From Dracaena cambodiana (lineage: Eukaryota; Streptophyta; Magnoliopsida; Asparagales; Asparagaceae): 64,000 bases of DNA. The position numbers and the translations under genes are program-made. Where the stretch lies: NCBI GenBank assembly GCA_036321105.1, contig JAYEPQ010000009.1, positions 49,703,040-49,767,039 of the forward strand. Reading direction: 5' to 3'. Below the pieces are notes generated by a model, which saw nothing but the letters and a program-made list of their open reading frames with translations, ran no database searches and was not told the DNA's origin. Of this stretch, positions 27,701 through 42,700 are shown in pieces; position 1 is the first letter of the stretch, and each line of letters opens with the position of its first letter.

Positions 27701-30700
27701 GTTAATTCAACTAATGTAAATCATCATTTGATTATAGTACTAATATTTTAAATCTTACCACTTATTTTAATTATGAATGTTCTATTTTTTAATAAGTTTC
27801 CATACATACAACTTACATTTTAAATAATTTTCTTATACTTTTTATTTATACGATACATACTTTTTGATATTGACATACCTGATCCTTCTAAAAATTCCAA
27901 GGTGCCCACTATGTGGAGATGTTGAAGGGACATGGCTGTTTGTGCACCAAAGTTTAGGCATTGTTTACAACTTGTTAGGAGTTATATGTGAGTATAGTCT
28001 CACATTGGATAGAACAAGAGAAATGCATGGATTTAAATAGAAAGTTGGAGCCCCTACTTATTAGTTTAAGCTTAAACTTTTGGATTATATTGGTTCTCGA
28101 TTTTCCATGCAAAACCCATCATGCTCCCAAGACAGTCGCAGATGTATCTCTCCAATAAATGGTATCAAAGTCCAGATTGTGTTCCAAGGGAGAATGAAGC
28201 TGGTATGAAGCCCAAAATATCATGAGTGACTTTAGGTCTGATGACCATGGATCCTGCCACATGGATGTTTATAATCATGTTCCTACTCCATGGTTATAAG
28301 TTTGGACCGATGTTGCGATCACCTATGAATTGTTGGTGCTTAGAGGCCCACGGTTTTCTATAAATGATTGTGGTATACTCATAATAAGAGAGAGGATTCT
28401 TAGGAGTTAATATGTTAGTATAGTCCCACATCGGATAAAACAAGAGAAGTTCATGGGGTTTAAATAGAAAGTAGGGATCTCTACCTAAGTTTAGCTTAAG
28501 CTCTTGGATTATATTAATTCTCTACTTTGTATCTAAAACCCATCATGCTCTCAAGATGGCCCAACATATCTCTCCAAACAACTCTCGGTAACCACTAAGA
28601 GAAAAGGCTCTCTATACATCTAATAATAGCCAACACATTTTGGTTTAGTTCAAGCAGATCATTCTCCCAAAGTTCAATACATAAGGTTAATTGTTTTATA
28701 GCAATCAACAAAATCCTTCAAAAACCAATAGTCGTTATGAAGGTATTATTGTATAAATATGGTTAGTTTCAAAGAGGCAGGTACCTGAGTCATAATTGTC
28801 ATTTGGATACATGGCTCCACAATTCACATAGTTTACATGTGTGAACAGGATACAAAGAAAACTTCATTTTACATGTGAACATACATTTGGAGATATCTTA
28901 ATGAGACTTTCAATACGCCCTAAATTCTTTGTCAAGTTCCAAGATTCACTAGCATGCATTGGTGTTTTTGTGCAAGAAAGCATTCATCCTAGCTCCACGA
29001 CACGTAATAATTCAGAAATCACATACTTCGAACTGCGAATTCATAACTTCAAATGATGGGAAATGCTCATAACTTCAAATGATGGAAAATGCTCACCTCA
29101 TTAGAAATCATTTTGGTAAAAGAACACGACATTGATCAATCCAAGCTAGGTGGGCCTTCCTTTCTGAAGGTTAGGTACATACTCAAGTGCTTTGAAATGG
29201 ACATTCACTCCATGGCTGGTTGCATTGCAACTCTTTGCAGACAATATGAGTCAACATCATGTAGTAAAAATTTTGAACCTAACGAACCAAATACAATCAA
29301 AGGCCACACGAGTTTGGCTGATTGCATTGAATAATATTTGAGTTGTATTCGCTTTATGTGTGCCATTTTAGTCCAGTGATAAGGAGTCTTTTGGGCAAGA
29401 GGTCTAAGCCCAAGCCTCATTAACGCCAACTAAAACATGCTTTGGCTAATGGCTCTCACGATCTAGTTTGTTTTATCTTAAAGAAGAAATTGTTTCCTTT
29501 TCAATTTAATATAATTGATGGGGACAACTAAAATCCAAGATTTTATTAGGATTTTAGTTTTATATTTGATTAATTTGTCGGGATTCGGACAGAGATTTGA
29601 TTAAATTTGATTTTATCTTGTTTATAAATAGTGCCAGTTTTCTATAAATTACCTTGTAAAAATTTTTAGAATATAGAAGAAAGAATTACTTTGATAATTT
29701 AAGAGCATGTAATTTGCTTCTTCCATATCTTTTGTTTATGATTCGCAAAAGTGGGTATATGATTCACTTGATTTTGAGACCCTAATCCTTTATCAAATCC
29801 TAATTTCATCATCAAATCTCCACCACAAACCCTAATTCTCTCTCATCCTGTGCCAAATTGATGGGGATAACTAAAGTCCAAGATTTGATTAGGATTTTTT
29901 AGGATTTGATTATAATTAGAATTCCAGTTTACATTTAATTAGATTTGTTAGGATTTGATTAGGATTTTAGTTAGATTTGATTTTATTTTGTTTGCACATA
30001 CGTTTTTCTATATATTGACATTGTAAACATTTTCTAGAATAATGAAGAAAGAATTATTTTGATAACTTGAGACCATGTGATTTGCTTCTTCCAAATCTTT
30101 CATATGTGATTCATGAGAGTGTGCATGTGATTCACCTTGGTGCAAAGCCCAAATCCTTTATCAAATACTAATTTTATTCCCAAATCTCCATCACAAACCC
30201 TAAATCCCCTTTCATCCTACATTAATAAGCATTTAGCTATTTCAACAAACAATATAACCGAAGAAGAAAGTCTAAAGATGTGGGCAATCCTCACGATGCA
30301 AAAAAGGCCCTTTTGTTGTTATCATGGTGGATTCACTCCTAAGCACGAGGGAAATTTACATGTCTAGGTAACAAATAACGTAGAAGAGAATAAAAACAAA
30401 ACTTATTGTAGTAGCTAGAGGAAGTAGTCAAACAAGTAACAAGATAGAAAAGGAAAGTAACATGGTCATATTCTAAGGGTTCTGTCCGAAGGAAAAGGGT
30501 GATGTTCTGTTGTTTAAAACAGAAGGAAAAAAGAAGAAGAAGAAGAAGAAAAAGGAAGAACACACCTCAACAACGTGTCAAGCGCAGATGGATGATCACA
30601 GCATCATATTTGCTAACTTGTGACAACAATCAGCAACGATGGACAGAAGCAGTGAACATCATATCAACGAAGACTTTGCCCCATTTCTTCTATTTTGGCT

Positions 30701-33700
30701 ACCAGTTGGTCTACTCAAATTGGTGAAACATTTGAAATCCAGAGGGACGTATGCGGTTTATGCCACATGTGTATGGGTGCAGGGTGTGTGTGTAATCATG
30801 TACACTTAGATACTATAATCCACGTGTGCAGACAAAACCATACCCTTGCTTATAAATCTAAATGGTGGTGTTATATTCTGAGCTTAGACAACTACCATTC
30901 AGGAGGTTTGAGCATCTCAAGGAGCTGAGGCAATCAAGACTTAACCACAACAGGATGCATGAGAATTGTGTTAAAGAGGGAAAGTGAAACAGAACTTTCA
31001 CAAAGTTTAATGAACTGATCAGTAACTAATAGATATTAGTGTCTTCAAAGATAATTAATATACCACAATCAGCATTAATATAACACAATCTGTTAGTTTG
31101 AAGTTGCTGTAGTGTCAAAAAAGTTGCCATCTCGGATGACTGTTGGCATTAATTTCCTGACAACCTTAATGAATTAACATCAAGAAAACACATGAAGGCA
31201 TTCTCTTCTTGCAAATTGTTTCAAGAAACAAATATAAATCATTTTGAAATGTTGCATGTTCTACCATACTTCACTTAAAAACTTCAAAGGTTTCTGATCA
31301 TCATAATTTCACAATTTCCATGTAAACAGTTACAGAATAATTTCGGAATTCTCACTGTTAACCTCAAAACCATTATAAGAAATAAAAAATAAATAACTAT
31401 AAAAGGCACGAATAATCATCTGGGTTAGAAACAGAATAATATTGAATAGTTCAGGTAGAAACTTGATTCCGAAAGGACATTTGCAGAAAGATAAACAACC
31501 TAATCATGTTAAAGAAGCATATAGATTTGTTAACAGCTACAAGATAAAAACCAAATCGTAACACATCAGCAATTGCTGAATTTCAAATGTAGCTTGCAGC
31601 TTCTAACAATTAGAACCTTATCTGGGACATATCACCTTGGAACCAACAATTAATTATCTATACCTAATGATAATTCATCATGGCACTAAACCACCTTAAT
31701 TATGTAGATAAAATGGACTAGCAGAATGCACGACCATATCAATAACATTCATATGGTTATGCAGCTGTAAAGCATTATTTCCAGTATACTTTCCAAAATA
31801 TAGACACGAAACGGATGTCAAAATATGATAGACATCGTATCTAAAGACATATATTGAGCTTAATGCTGCTACACAAGCACATGCAAGAAAATGAAAATAA
31901 TAAGTGAAACTGCATAGAGAATACCACCGTCTCGCACCACCAGGGCGGCTAGGCTCAAGCTTAATTTTCTTGCCAGCAATATCGCTCCTGTTTAAAGAAC
32001 GAAGAGCAACTTCTGCAGCTCTAACATCATAGAACTCGATAAATTTATGATGACGCTTGTGTGGTGTCTCACGAATCTGTAGAAGAAAAGGTATATGTGT
32101 TATATTCAATATAAGTGATCAGGACTATCAAGAAAATTCAACATCAGAGGTTAAAGTCATCTTGCCTCTTTGATTTCTCCATAAACACCAAAAATCTGAC
32201 AAAGATCGTCATTTGAAACAGAAGAATCAAGATTGAATACCACAAGTGTTCCCTGGTTAATATCTTTATCTGAAGGATTTTCCTGATTAAAAGGTGATAA
32301 AACTTGGGATAAGTACATTCATTAACATTAATATATTGGCAGCGGATAATGATTAGAAACACAGTAGAAAGCCATACAAAATTAAGAACAGCATGCCCGT
32401 GCATGTATAAGGGAGATGATTAATGTTTTATCTTATGCTCAGAAAGAAAGATAAAGTAAGAAAAATGCTTTGAGCATTTTTTGAGTACCCATTTAAGTAC
32501 CTAAACAATCTTCAAGTGAGAAAACAACAGGACCTTTGCAAATTTGTTGTCAATTTGCATAAGCCTCCCTATTTCTCCCTTGTGATAGGTGCAGGTACTC
32601 AAATGGGTACTCACTGAAGTGCTTGTAGCATTACCCATACAGCAAAAGGAAACATCAATAGTAAGAACACAGTTGACAATTATTTCATATTTTCTTTAAT
32701 AAATTGAGATTTGCACTAAGTTATACTCTAATAAATTAAAATATCAACACTATAAATAAAAATGACAAAGCTTAGCAAGACAGGCCAACAAGCATACATC
32801 AGTTCCCTAATATTAGCCTAGGCCTAGAAGAGGAGTGGTGCATTAAACCTAAATACACAGCCAAAATCTATTTATAACTTTTACATTTCCTTTAGCTGGC
32901 TACCACTGTTGTAAATATGTGCTTTTTGCTCACAAACCATTTAAAAAGAAAACTTCTCATAAAATCACATGTACAGTAAATTAAAATTTAAAGCAACTAT
33001 CCTCAGAACAAGTGTTACCTGCATATGGAACAAGGGTGTCAAGTGCTTGAGTGTAATCAAGAGTGTGACATGGCAGCTTTTAGAAAGCAAGATGAGGAGA
33101 CATGGGCATGTGCACACCCACACACACGCAGGTGCATAGGCACCCATGCACGTGCAGACACACAGATGCATATACATAAACATATAGACATGCACAAACA
33201 ATGCACAGACATAAACATGTGCATATTGATCCCATATTCAGAGGAACAAACTCCCTTAGCACTACATATTTACCTATCTAAATCCTCGACATACTTTATT
33301 AAAAAAAAAATGAAGTGGGTTTGGATGACTTGAGAAGTATAAAAGAACTTTCTAAGACTTCATGTTTCTATTCTTTTCCACTCATCAATGTACTACATGT
33401 AAAAGTAAACATCTGGATCATTGTTGAAAATAACGCGTTATGAAACCCGTTATTTGCGTTACGTGACCTAACGGAATCCTAACGCTACGTAACAATTGGA
33501 AATAACTCAGTGCACCGTAACAGTACGTTTTTTACGTTATATTACATAACGTTACGTTAAATTACGTTATGCTACGTTATTTACAATTATTTTTTTTAGT
33601 AATTCATATATTGTTGTTGATTATTATTTTGATTATTAGCGAATTGCTGTAATTTTCTTAATTAATTGTTGGCTTGTTTGATTGCTTTTGGAATTTCTAA

Positions 33701-36700
33701 CTTGATAATTTAAGTTTGTTTCTTTATTCACTTCTTGTATTTCTCATCTGGTTGCTAAAATATTTTACTTGTTAATTTTATTGAATTTTTAATTGAACTG
33801 AAATCAACAATCATAAATAAGATAAATTGAACATTACAAAATATAAATTACAACAATGATAATAATTGGAATCGAAATAAAAAATTGGAATCTTGCTTTT
33901 TTTATTTAAATGATGATTGGAATTACGGTTGCAGACTTAATATAATTTATGAAGATATATGAAAATTATTGTAAAACTTAATATAACATTTGAATAGATT
34001 ATGTATTACAAAATAATTTTATATATTTTTAGATATTTTAAATTTATTTTTTAATTTATTAAAATTATTTTATATGGTTTTATATTTATTTTTATTAAAT
34101 AAATAGAAATTTGCATAACCTACGTTATGCGTTACGCTATTTGCGACATAACCTAACAAAGGCAAAACGTTACGTTACCGTTATCGCTATTTTAAACATT
34201 GATCTGGATGAATAAGAGGTAAAGTCTAAATAAATGTTCCCATTTGTGGAGTCATTTGGTTGCAGCTGCTAAGAGCAAAGGTAATATCTGTATGTGTTCC
34301 TTGCCCATGCCCAAAAAGACATAATCTAGGTGGGAACAATTAACAAGAAAACTACCCAAAGATGGAAGGAACGCTTTTAAATTAATTAAAATCAACCTAA
34401 TGCAAGCTAAGTGTAGGCTATCAGAATTGTACTCGGTGAAGTTTGTTAAATTCATAGGCTAAGAGCTAACAAGGTGGCTAATTGGTCCCGCCGAAAGGAT
34501 AGCTCCGCCGAAAGCAAGTCGGCCTCACCAAAACAAAATTAGTCTCACCAGCAAGTTGGCCCCGCCAGTAGCTAAGTTCACCCCGCCAATGAGTTAACTT
34601 CGCAAAGAAAATAAACTCTGACTGACCATGTTAGCTAGCTACGTCAGAATCTAAAAGAAAATTAACTCCGCCAGACCAGGTTAGCTCCGCTAAAAAGAAA
34701 AGTTAATCTTGCCAAAAACAACCAACCAACTTTATCGATTAACCTCACCAAAAGGAATTCAAATACATCCGATCGTGGGTAAGTAACTACCACGATCTCC
34801 GCAAACTAAGAGAACGGTTATGACACCCTCCAATTATAAAAATGACACCAGGCCTCCAAAGAAAGACATCGAAAAACTCACGAAGAAAGGAAATTCAAGT
34901 TCATCAAGTTCTTACTGAATCGTCAACAAAAGTATGATCAAACATCTACCGTCACACTTCCCATAATCAAAAATCAAAAAATTATAACCTTGTTTTGATT
35001 GTAAGGTAAATCTCAAGTGTTGCAATTCAAATTCCAAATTTTATTGTGCCTTCTATTCTCGATGGCAACTTTCATCTTTGACATTGTAAACAACGAAAAC
35101 AAACTGGCGGCTCCGTTTTCGTCGTTTACAATGTCAAAGTTCAAAGTTGCCATTGAGACCAGAAAACACTAAGGAACTTCAGCAACTAGGTTTCAAATTG
35201 GGCCCACATGAGTCCATTTGACAACTAATACTTCTTCCCCTAAAATTATTTGCATACGTGGGATTAAGGAATCTGCACCACAGGATCTAGTATAACAGAA
35301 CCACCCCCAACCCCCCACCCCAAAAAAAAAAACACATACACACCACACAAACTCACACACGCAAAACAACGAAGATACCATAAAATGCTTGCATATTTCT
35401 TGGTTTTAACTGCTAAATTAGTTTGATGTACAATGTTAGCTTGCCAACAACTTGAGCTTTTGGGTAAAAAGTTGTTCATGGCATGATATCAGAGAGCTAG
35501 GTTTCAAGGGCCTTGGGTTTAAATCCCGTCCGTGTCAAATTCAATAACTATTTATTTACCACCATTTATCTAGTCTTTCCTAGTACAGTTCAAAGTTGGA
35601 GGCATTTCCATGTAGCCCAAATGCCCAGATGAGGGGGAGAGTTAAGTGCGTCAGCTTGGCATGCATTGTTAGCTCATAACCCAACAACTTAAACTTCTGA
35701 GTAAAGTGGTTTCCTATCACCTTGAAACATATATTCAACATCTATATTGCAAGGGCACAACAAGCTGCAAATCCTAAAAAATTCAACGGATATGAGTGCC
35801 CAACCCTAGACAACTTTCTGATAGGAGTGTCCGCTTTTACATAGTTTAGAATGCATGAGTTCGGAACTCGTCATGCTTGACATTGTCTTGTATAAATACT
35901 GCACTGAGTTTAATAATTTTGTTGGACCACTTTATTCGAACTGTCTGTGTATACTGTGTATATTAACATGCGGGTAATGTATCTGTCACAATATCAGTTT
36001 TAACTAAAGACTACAATATGTAAGCACTTGTAACTTGAGTCACTATTAAGTGTTTGACGGATCACAAGTACTATTGTTACACAGGAATATCCACCATTAG
36101 ACGAAGATACTTAGAAATGGGTAAAAGTATGGATCAATCTATATTCATATGTTATGCTTGGGTCCAGTTTTTCAGGTGAAAAAGAACTAGTAAAATATAT
36201 GTTAGGATTTTGGATCCTACTTTAATTTATGTTTGCCAAATTATGTCAAACAATCATGAAGAAAAGGTCAAATATGCACAAAAGCCTATAATCAATGGAA
36301 ATCACAATTGAGCGAATTTGATAAAAACTGTGAGCAACATCAACTTTAAGTCCACATTTGATCCTGATGTAGGCAGAATTATAAAATTTTCTGTAACGAG
36401 AATTTGTAGAGTTGGATTCTCTTACCAATGGTGTTTGAATCATCTCAATCGAGCTTCTGGATCAAAAGTTATGACTATTGTACTAAAGCACTACAAGCTT
36501 GAAACTGCGAAGGATTGTTTGCTTCAGGCCATTACTAAAGCCATCGATGGCGAGTTTGGCTGCGAAGGGTTGTCACTACAGGCCGTTGCTACGACCATTG
36601 ATGGCAAGTCACAACAAATGCACAAATACGATTTTAAAAGATATTATGAGTTGGAATTTGAGCGGAGTTTTTCTGGTTTCTATCTATTGGTTCATTGGAT

Positions 36701-39700
36701 TATAAATGGATGAACATGATTAAAAAGAGTTGCTAGGATTTATTTGGAGAGTTAAGAAACTCTATAAGTACATCTCCTTCAGGATACAGAGATTGAGAAG
36801 AGACAACTCAAGCAAAAGAACTGAAGGGAGATTTCCAGAGGTTCATAGTGATCAAAGTTTGAAAAGTTCTTGTAGTTTAAAATTGGAGATCAACTTCTAC
36901 ATCTTCGTCTCCACTTCTAAACAACGATCACTTTTTTATGTGGTAAACTATTAATGTTTAGATTTTCTCATTGATTAATTGATTTGTAACTGTCATCTTG
37001 AATGGGTTAGATCACTTGGATGATTAATAGTTTGGCTATAATTCATTGAATTATTTGGGATTAAGAATTGTGAGCTATTTCATCGAACTGTTTAAATGAG
37101 GTGTTAGGGTTTATTTTTCTGAATTTCGATGATATATACACTTGAACTTATTCGTTTGTTCTGTATGTGTAGAAAAGTTTGGAATCTTGAGCTAAGGAGG
37201 ATGTTTTTGTCACGAAATTGTTAAGGGGGAGATTGCTAGAGATTTATTATTATCCTTTGACTGCTTGTTTGGTGATTATTATTATTGTGATCCATTGAAC
37301 CGTTTGAGACTATGTGAGAACTCTGCTTTTTCAATATATAACATTAAGCAAAAAAAAATAGAGGAGAGGAAGAACATTCGACAAATCCTACGCATGCAAC
37401 TTAGAAGACAAGTATAAATAGTTACCTTTGGAATAGAAAAATGTATGTCAAGCTTACGATGCCTCAACGGCTTGTTCTGCAGTAACCTCATGGCATTTCG
37501 TGCTGCCCTTATATCGTAGTAAGATATCATAACAAACCCACGATGTTTGCAAGCTGTATAAAGGGTTCGAATATCCCCGAATTGCTGAAAAAATAAGGAA
37601 CAAAATAATTGACATATACAAGACTGCAGCAATTTTCCATTGGAAAGACTAGAGAGACCATGAAAATCAGAAAAAAGCAAAAGGATGTGTACCTCAAAGA
37701 GCATCTTCAACTCAGCATCTTCAACATTACTATTGATGTTTCTCACGAAAAGGGTTCTTGAAGGGTGTTCACCATATGGATGTTCACCAGCAAACGGGGT
37801 ATTTACTCCCCCCAGTAGACCATTAGAGCCACCTACATTAACAAGATCAGAAGCATTGAAGCTGTCATCTCCTTCTAGTTCCATTCCTCCACCACTGTAA
37901 AATATGTCATCATCGATGTCATCCCCACTGTTGCGTTGAGCATTATATCCAATACCATCAATAGCCCCAGAAAGTAGATCATCATCATCAGGGAGCAGGT
38001 TTCCAATAGTTTGGGCTTCAAGTTCTTCCAAGGATTCCAGTGGTTCTTCTTCCTCAAAGTTGGAATGGATGGTAGCAACAGACTGACCAACAGAGGTAAC
38101 ATTTGATGCTAGATTCACTGTCGAAAGAAAAAAAGATTCAATGGAAACTATATAACAACTAATATAATGAACCCATAGATGTTAATGGATAAATGGTACA
38201 TGATTATTACTATACAAGTTTAACTAGGATCCCATCAGTAGGATTTGAATTTGGACCCTATCAAGTAACAACTATAGATTGGAGCATCAAACTTTAAAGT
38301 TGAAACATATAGATAAGCTTTAACATCTAAATAGCTTAAAAGCAGCCATGTGATTTGAAGGTTTTTTTTTTTTAACCCATGGATCAAGACCTTAAAGTAG
38401 TACTGTTCACCATGCTCTTTTAAGGTATTAAGTTTCTGAGGTCTTATCCTTGGTTAAAAAAACTAAAAAAAAACTTCACCATATGATTTTTTTTAAGCTT
38501 ATTTAAATGGCATAGTCACATCTATCGGTAGATTTTTAATTTGATGCCAAACTGCCAAAGTACATATTTTTCAGTTGATAAGCTCTAAGTTTCAAATCCT
38601 ATGGTGGAACCCAAGTCACTCTTTCTATCACAAGAATAATCAACTTGTCTATATTGCAGCAGTTTGTCATGACCATATAAAACCATCTTAAGTGAGGAAG
38701 ATATCACATACATTTTCTATCAAGTAATTCTGACAAAGAGCTTGAGAAAAGGCCATTCTCATAATGGAATCCATTCATATCAACTTTGTTCCCTTCCATG
38801 AAGAGAGATGTCGGTCGCACCCTTTGGTTAGATTGGAACATCAAATCCTGATCATTAGCTCTCCAAGAAGTCATCGAAGGTCTAGTGCTGTTTCCTACCC
38901 CAACCAAGTGATTCTCCAGACCCAACTTGGTACTTTGGTCTTTAAGCAGACTGTGCTGTGAGCGTTCTACACCTTCTAAAGAACTTGGTCCCACAGGTCG
39001 AAGCTTTTCCATCGGAGAAGACGAAACTGACTTACTCCCTGACATCAATGAGATTCCCTCTGTTCCTGAAGAAGAAGAAGAAGAATTAAATGGATCCTTA
39101 CGCAAAACTAGCGGAGACAAAGAAACTCCTGCATTAACTAAAAGCAATTCAAGAGCATGAACATGGTATAAACAAAATAGAAAAGATTACTCATGCACAA
39201 ATGTTTTATAAAATAAGAATCCCCAAATTGAAAAGGATTTACACAAGTTCAAGATACAAATAGTAAACCCTACAAAAGTACAATCTCAAGGAATCCAGAC
39301 CTGTTAGTTCACTCAATAAAAGATTAAGGACCCCAAGATAGTTAAAGTCATATCTGATAGGTAAAACTGAGTAATTTGCTGAAGACAAATAATTGGTTTT
39401 CATTAAGAGAAGAAGTGGATTCAGGCACTTAATCGTTTATTAATGACATTAACCAATATTGTAAAACACATTTTTATTACGCGTTTGGTTAGACAACACA
39501 TAATGCATAAATGGTTTATGCATCGCATAAACAGATTATGCAGATATACACTAAATGGAATTACATGTGTGTGTGTGTATGTATTAAACACAAGTCTTAC
39601 ATATACTACGCGTCAACAATTCTTGATCAATAAAAAACTTGAAAACAAAATGATAAAATTTCTATGCAAAAATTCAAGACTTAGTGCTAAGAGTTTTTAT

Positions 39701-42700
39701 TCTTCTTTGTAGAGTATTAAGTGCTATCAATGTTCACTAACAAAAATGATTAGAGATTGAGAGGGATAATCACAAAAGTTGAAGCCTTGCTAAAGAATTA
39801 CAATAGCGAGACATGACTCAATGGATTAAGGAAAAACGATAAAAAGGAACCTTATCAATACTTCACCGCTCTTCTACAAAAGGAGAGAAAGGGGGGTGAG
39901 TTAGAGAGTAGGATTAAGGTTTTAGCATATTTTTAAGATTTCGTCATATTGAGTTTTTGGTTGGATTCAACTTGCAAATACATTTACTAGGAAAGAAATC
40001 AATACGAATTGAGGGTCATATGACAGAGTATGCATGCGCATAATCTACATGGACCTGATTATGCGGAATGACTACTATTATGGGTGCTTCATCTAAATCG
40101 GTTCGGTACACGAGCGCATACACTTATGCAGCCGCATAAACGGCTTTGTAAACCTGTTTTCAAAACACTGAAATTAACCGTGTTCATTTTGTTCCTTCCA
40201 AAGATACAATGGAGTACATTAATCTAGTTCTTATCCTAAACGAGGGTCAAAGGAAATTCATGAATTGCGACAAAACGACATTCTTCTACAGCAATGTATT
40301 ATCCATATGTGAATTAATCTAAAGACCAGTCAGGTTCATTGCACAAAACATTAGATATATCTGAAACCAACCCGAAGAGATAAACCAAAGTTACTTGCTT
40401 TACATTAATGGTTCACATAGTCAACGATAAAGGATATAGTATTAGAAACTTTACTCGCTTAACTCAAACCATATTGGAATATTAACCTACAAACAACAAC
40501 AACAACAACTAAGCCTTTTATCCCAAGTATTTGGGGTAGGCTACATGAACCAAAAAAAGAATCAAGCCGGATCAATCACTTTGATAGTCCTCCATTCATT
40601 TCTATCAAGTAATATCTCCTCATTTAAACCTCTATAATACATATCTTTTCGTATCACCTCCATCCATATTTTCTTCGGTCTTCCCTTCGTTTTTTTAACT
40701 TGTCCTACATTGATAAACTTCCCTCGCCGAACTGGTGCATTTGTAAACCTACGTTGCACATGACCAAACCATCGTAAACGATTTTCTCGCATCTTCTCAT
40801 CAATGAGAGCTACACCTATCTTAGCACGAATATCTCCATTTATCACTTTATCTCTCCTAATATTGTCGCATATCCAGCGGAACATGTGCATCTCTGCTAC
40901 ACTTATCTTTTGTGAATGACGTTTCTTTATAGCCCAACATTCCGTATCATATAATAAAGTTGCCTAATAGCAGTTCTATAAAATTTTCCCTTCAATCTTA
41001 ACGGAATGTTATGGTCGCATAAAACTCTCGTTGCCCTCTTCCATTTTAACCAGTCAGCTTGTATTCTATGGTTAACATCATTATCGATATTTCCATCATT
41101 CTAAACAATAGAACCCAAATACCTAAACTGGCTGCTCATTTGTATCTTTTGCCCATCCAGTTTTACAGTATTATAGTTTATGGTCCGTTGTTTACTAAAT
41201 TTATACTCCATATACTCTGTTTTACACCTACTTAATTTAAAACCTCTAGACTCTAATGTGTGCCTCCATAACTCTAACTTGGCATTTATCGTTACTCTTG
41301 TCTCATCAACTAAGACAATATCAACAACAAATAGCATATACCAAGATATCTCATTCTGAATAGCTCTAGTAAGCTCATCCATCACTATAACAAATAAGAA
41401 TGGGCTCAATGCAGATTCTTTATGTAATCCAATTGTGATAGAAAAATCACTTGTTAAACCACCATATATTCTGACATTGGTCACTACTCCATTATACATG
41501 TCCTTAATTATATCAATATACTTGATGGGAACTCTTTTCTTCATCAATGTCCACTAAAGTATCTCTCGTGGTACCTTATCATAGGTTTTTTCTAAGTCAA
41601 TGAATACCATATGCAAATCTCTATTTCCCTCTCGGAATCGCTCTATAAATTGACGAAGCAAATGAATAGTTTCTATCGTCGATCGCCCCAGCATAAATCC
41701 AAACTGGTTCTCCGATATTTTAACAATTTGTCGCAATTTATGTTCAATTACCCTTTCCCAAAGTTTCATGACACATGAGTTTTATTCCCCGATAGTTAGA
41801 ACAACTATGAATATCACCCTTATTCTTATACAAAAATACTAGGTACTCTTCCTCCATTCATTTGGTATTTTTTTAATTTGCCATATCATATTAAAAAGAT
41901 CTGTCAGCCATCTCACACCAACCCCTCCTAAGTATCTCCATAGTTTTATAGAAATCTCATATGAACCAACAGTTTTTCTTGATTTCATACTCTTCAAAAC
42001 CTCTTTTACTTCAGACTCTTTGATTCTGCGCATAAAACTACGATTCATATCCTCACATTAAATAGTGATATTTCCCAAATTTTGAGTAAAACTACCATTA
42101 TATAATCTATCAAAATAATATTTCCATTTTTCTTTAATCTCTTCGTCTCGAACTAGAACCGTCTTATCATCATTTTTAATACACTTTACAGTAAATAAGT
42201 CTCTACACTTTCTCTCTTTTATTCTCTCTCTTATTCGAGTAATTCTATATATATACTTTTCTGCCTCTTTATTATCCAACTTTTTGTACACTTGTTTATA
42301 TAATTTAGTTTTTACATCTCGAACAGCTTTCTTAATCTCCTTCTTTGCTAGTTTGTACTTCTCAAAACTTATTCCATAATTATTATTATTCTTCTTCAAA
42401 TCTCTATAAAGGTCTCGCTTGATCTTAATAACATTTTTTATCTCTTCATTCCACCATAATATATCCTTACATGATGAAGCACCGCCCATCGACTCACCAA
42501 ATATATTTTTAGCTATTTTTTTAATGCAGCTAGCCATTTTATTCCATGTTACATTAGGATCATCATGGTCCCTTTAATCTACTTCTTTTACTACTCTATC
42601 TACAAAAACTTTTTGATTACCTTCTAATCGCCAGCACTTAATCTTAGGATTTAAGTTATACTTAATCTTTCTAAGTCTGTTTCTAATCTGAATATCTAAA

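Larger units (their letters stand above)
22171..31927 (-). other. MEI2-like intron 7 (9.8 kb)
   Basis: Phase-2 intron after RRM2. It holds a LINE remnant (24,446-24,590), a 274-bp tandem duplication (25,736-26,284), a TRIM element (27,973-28,577) and a tandem LTR-like pair (29,516-30,222). Short open frames within it show no family resemblance. No nested gene was recognised. Confidence 0.85.
32283..37425 (-). other. MEI2-like intron 5 (5.1 kb)
   Basis: Phase-0 intron between RRM1 and RRM2. It contains a hAT-type MITE (33,419-34,201), a TRIM-like repeat (35,410-35,717) and possible LTR debris (36,190-37,270). Between 34,450 and 35,160 there is a short imperfect repeat built on Gly/Ala-like GCC/CGCC words and a small inverted repeat near 35,060-35,150 (GACATTGTAAACAACGAAAA with its complement). 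Confidence 0.85.

Noticed and set aside
28841..29334. Two adjacent open frames in intron 7
   Set aside because: No conserved motif, no splice context, and amino-acid composition typical of chance frames.
33025..33333. 102-codon open frame
   Set aside because: Cys/His/Met-rich text from a CA/TG-type repeat tract inside an intron; no homology signal.
35484..35530. tRNA gene or SINE B-box (GGGTTTAAATCCCGTC)
   Set aside because: No matching A-box at the right distance and no cloverleaf; better explained as the interior of a TRIM-like element.
36318..36713. 131-codon open frame on plus strand
   Set aside because: It lies in probable LTR debris with an internal short repeat (CAGGCCRTTRCTA); no gag or pol motif.
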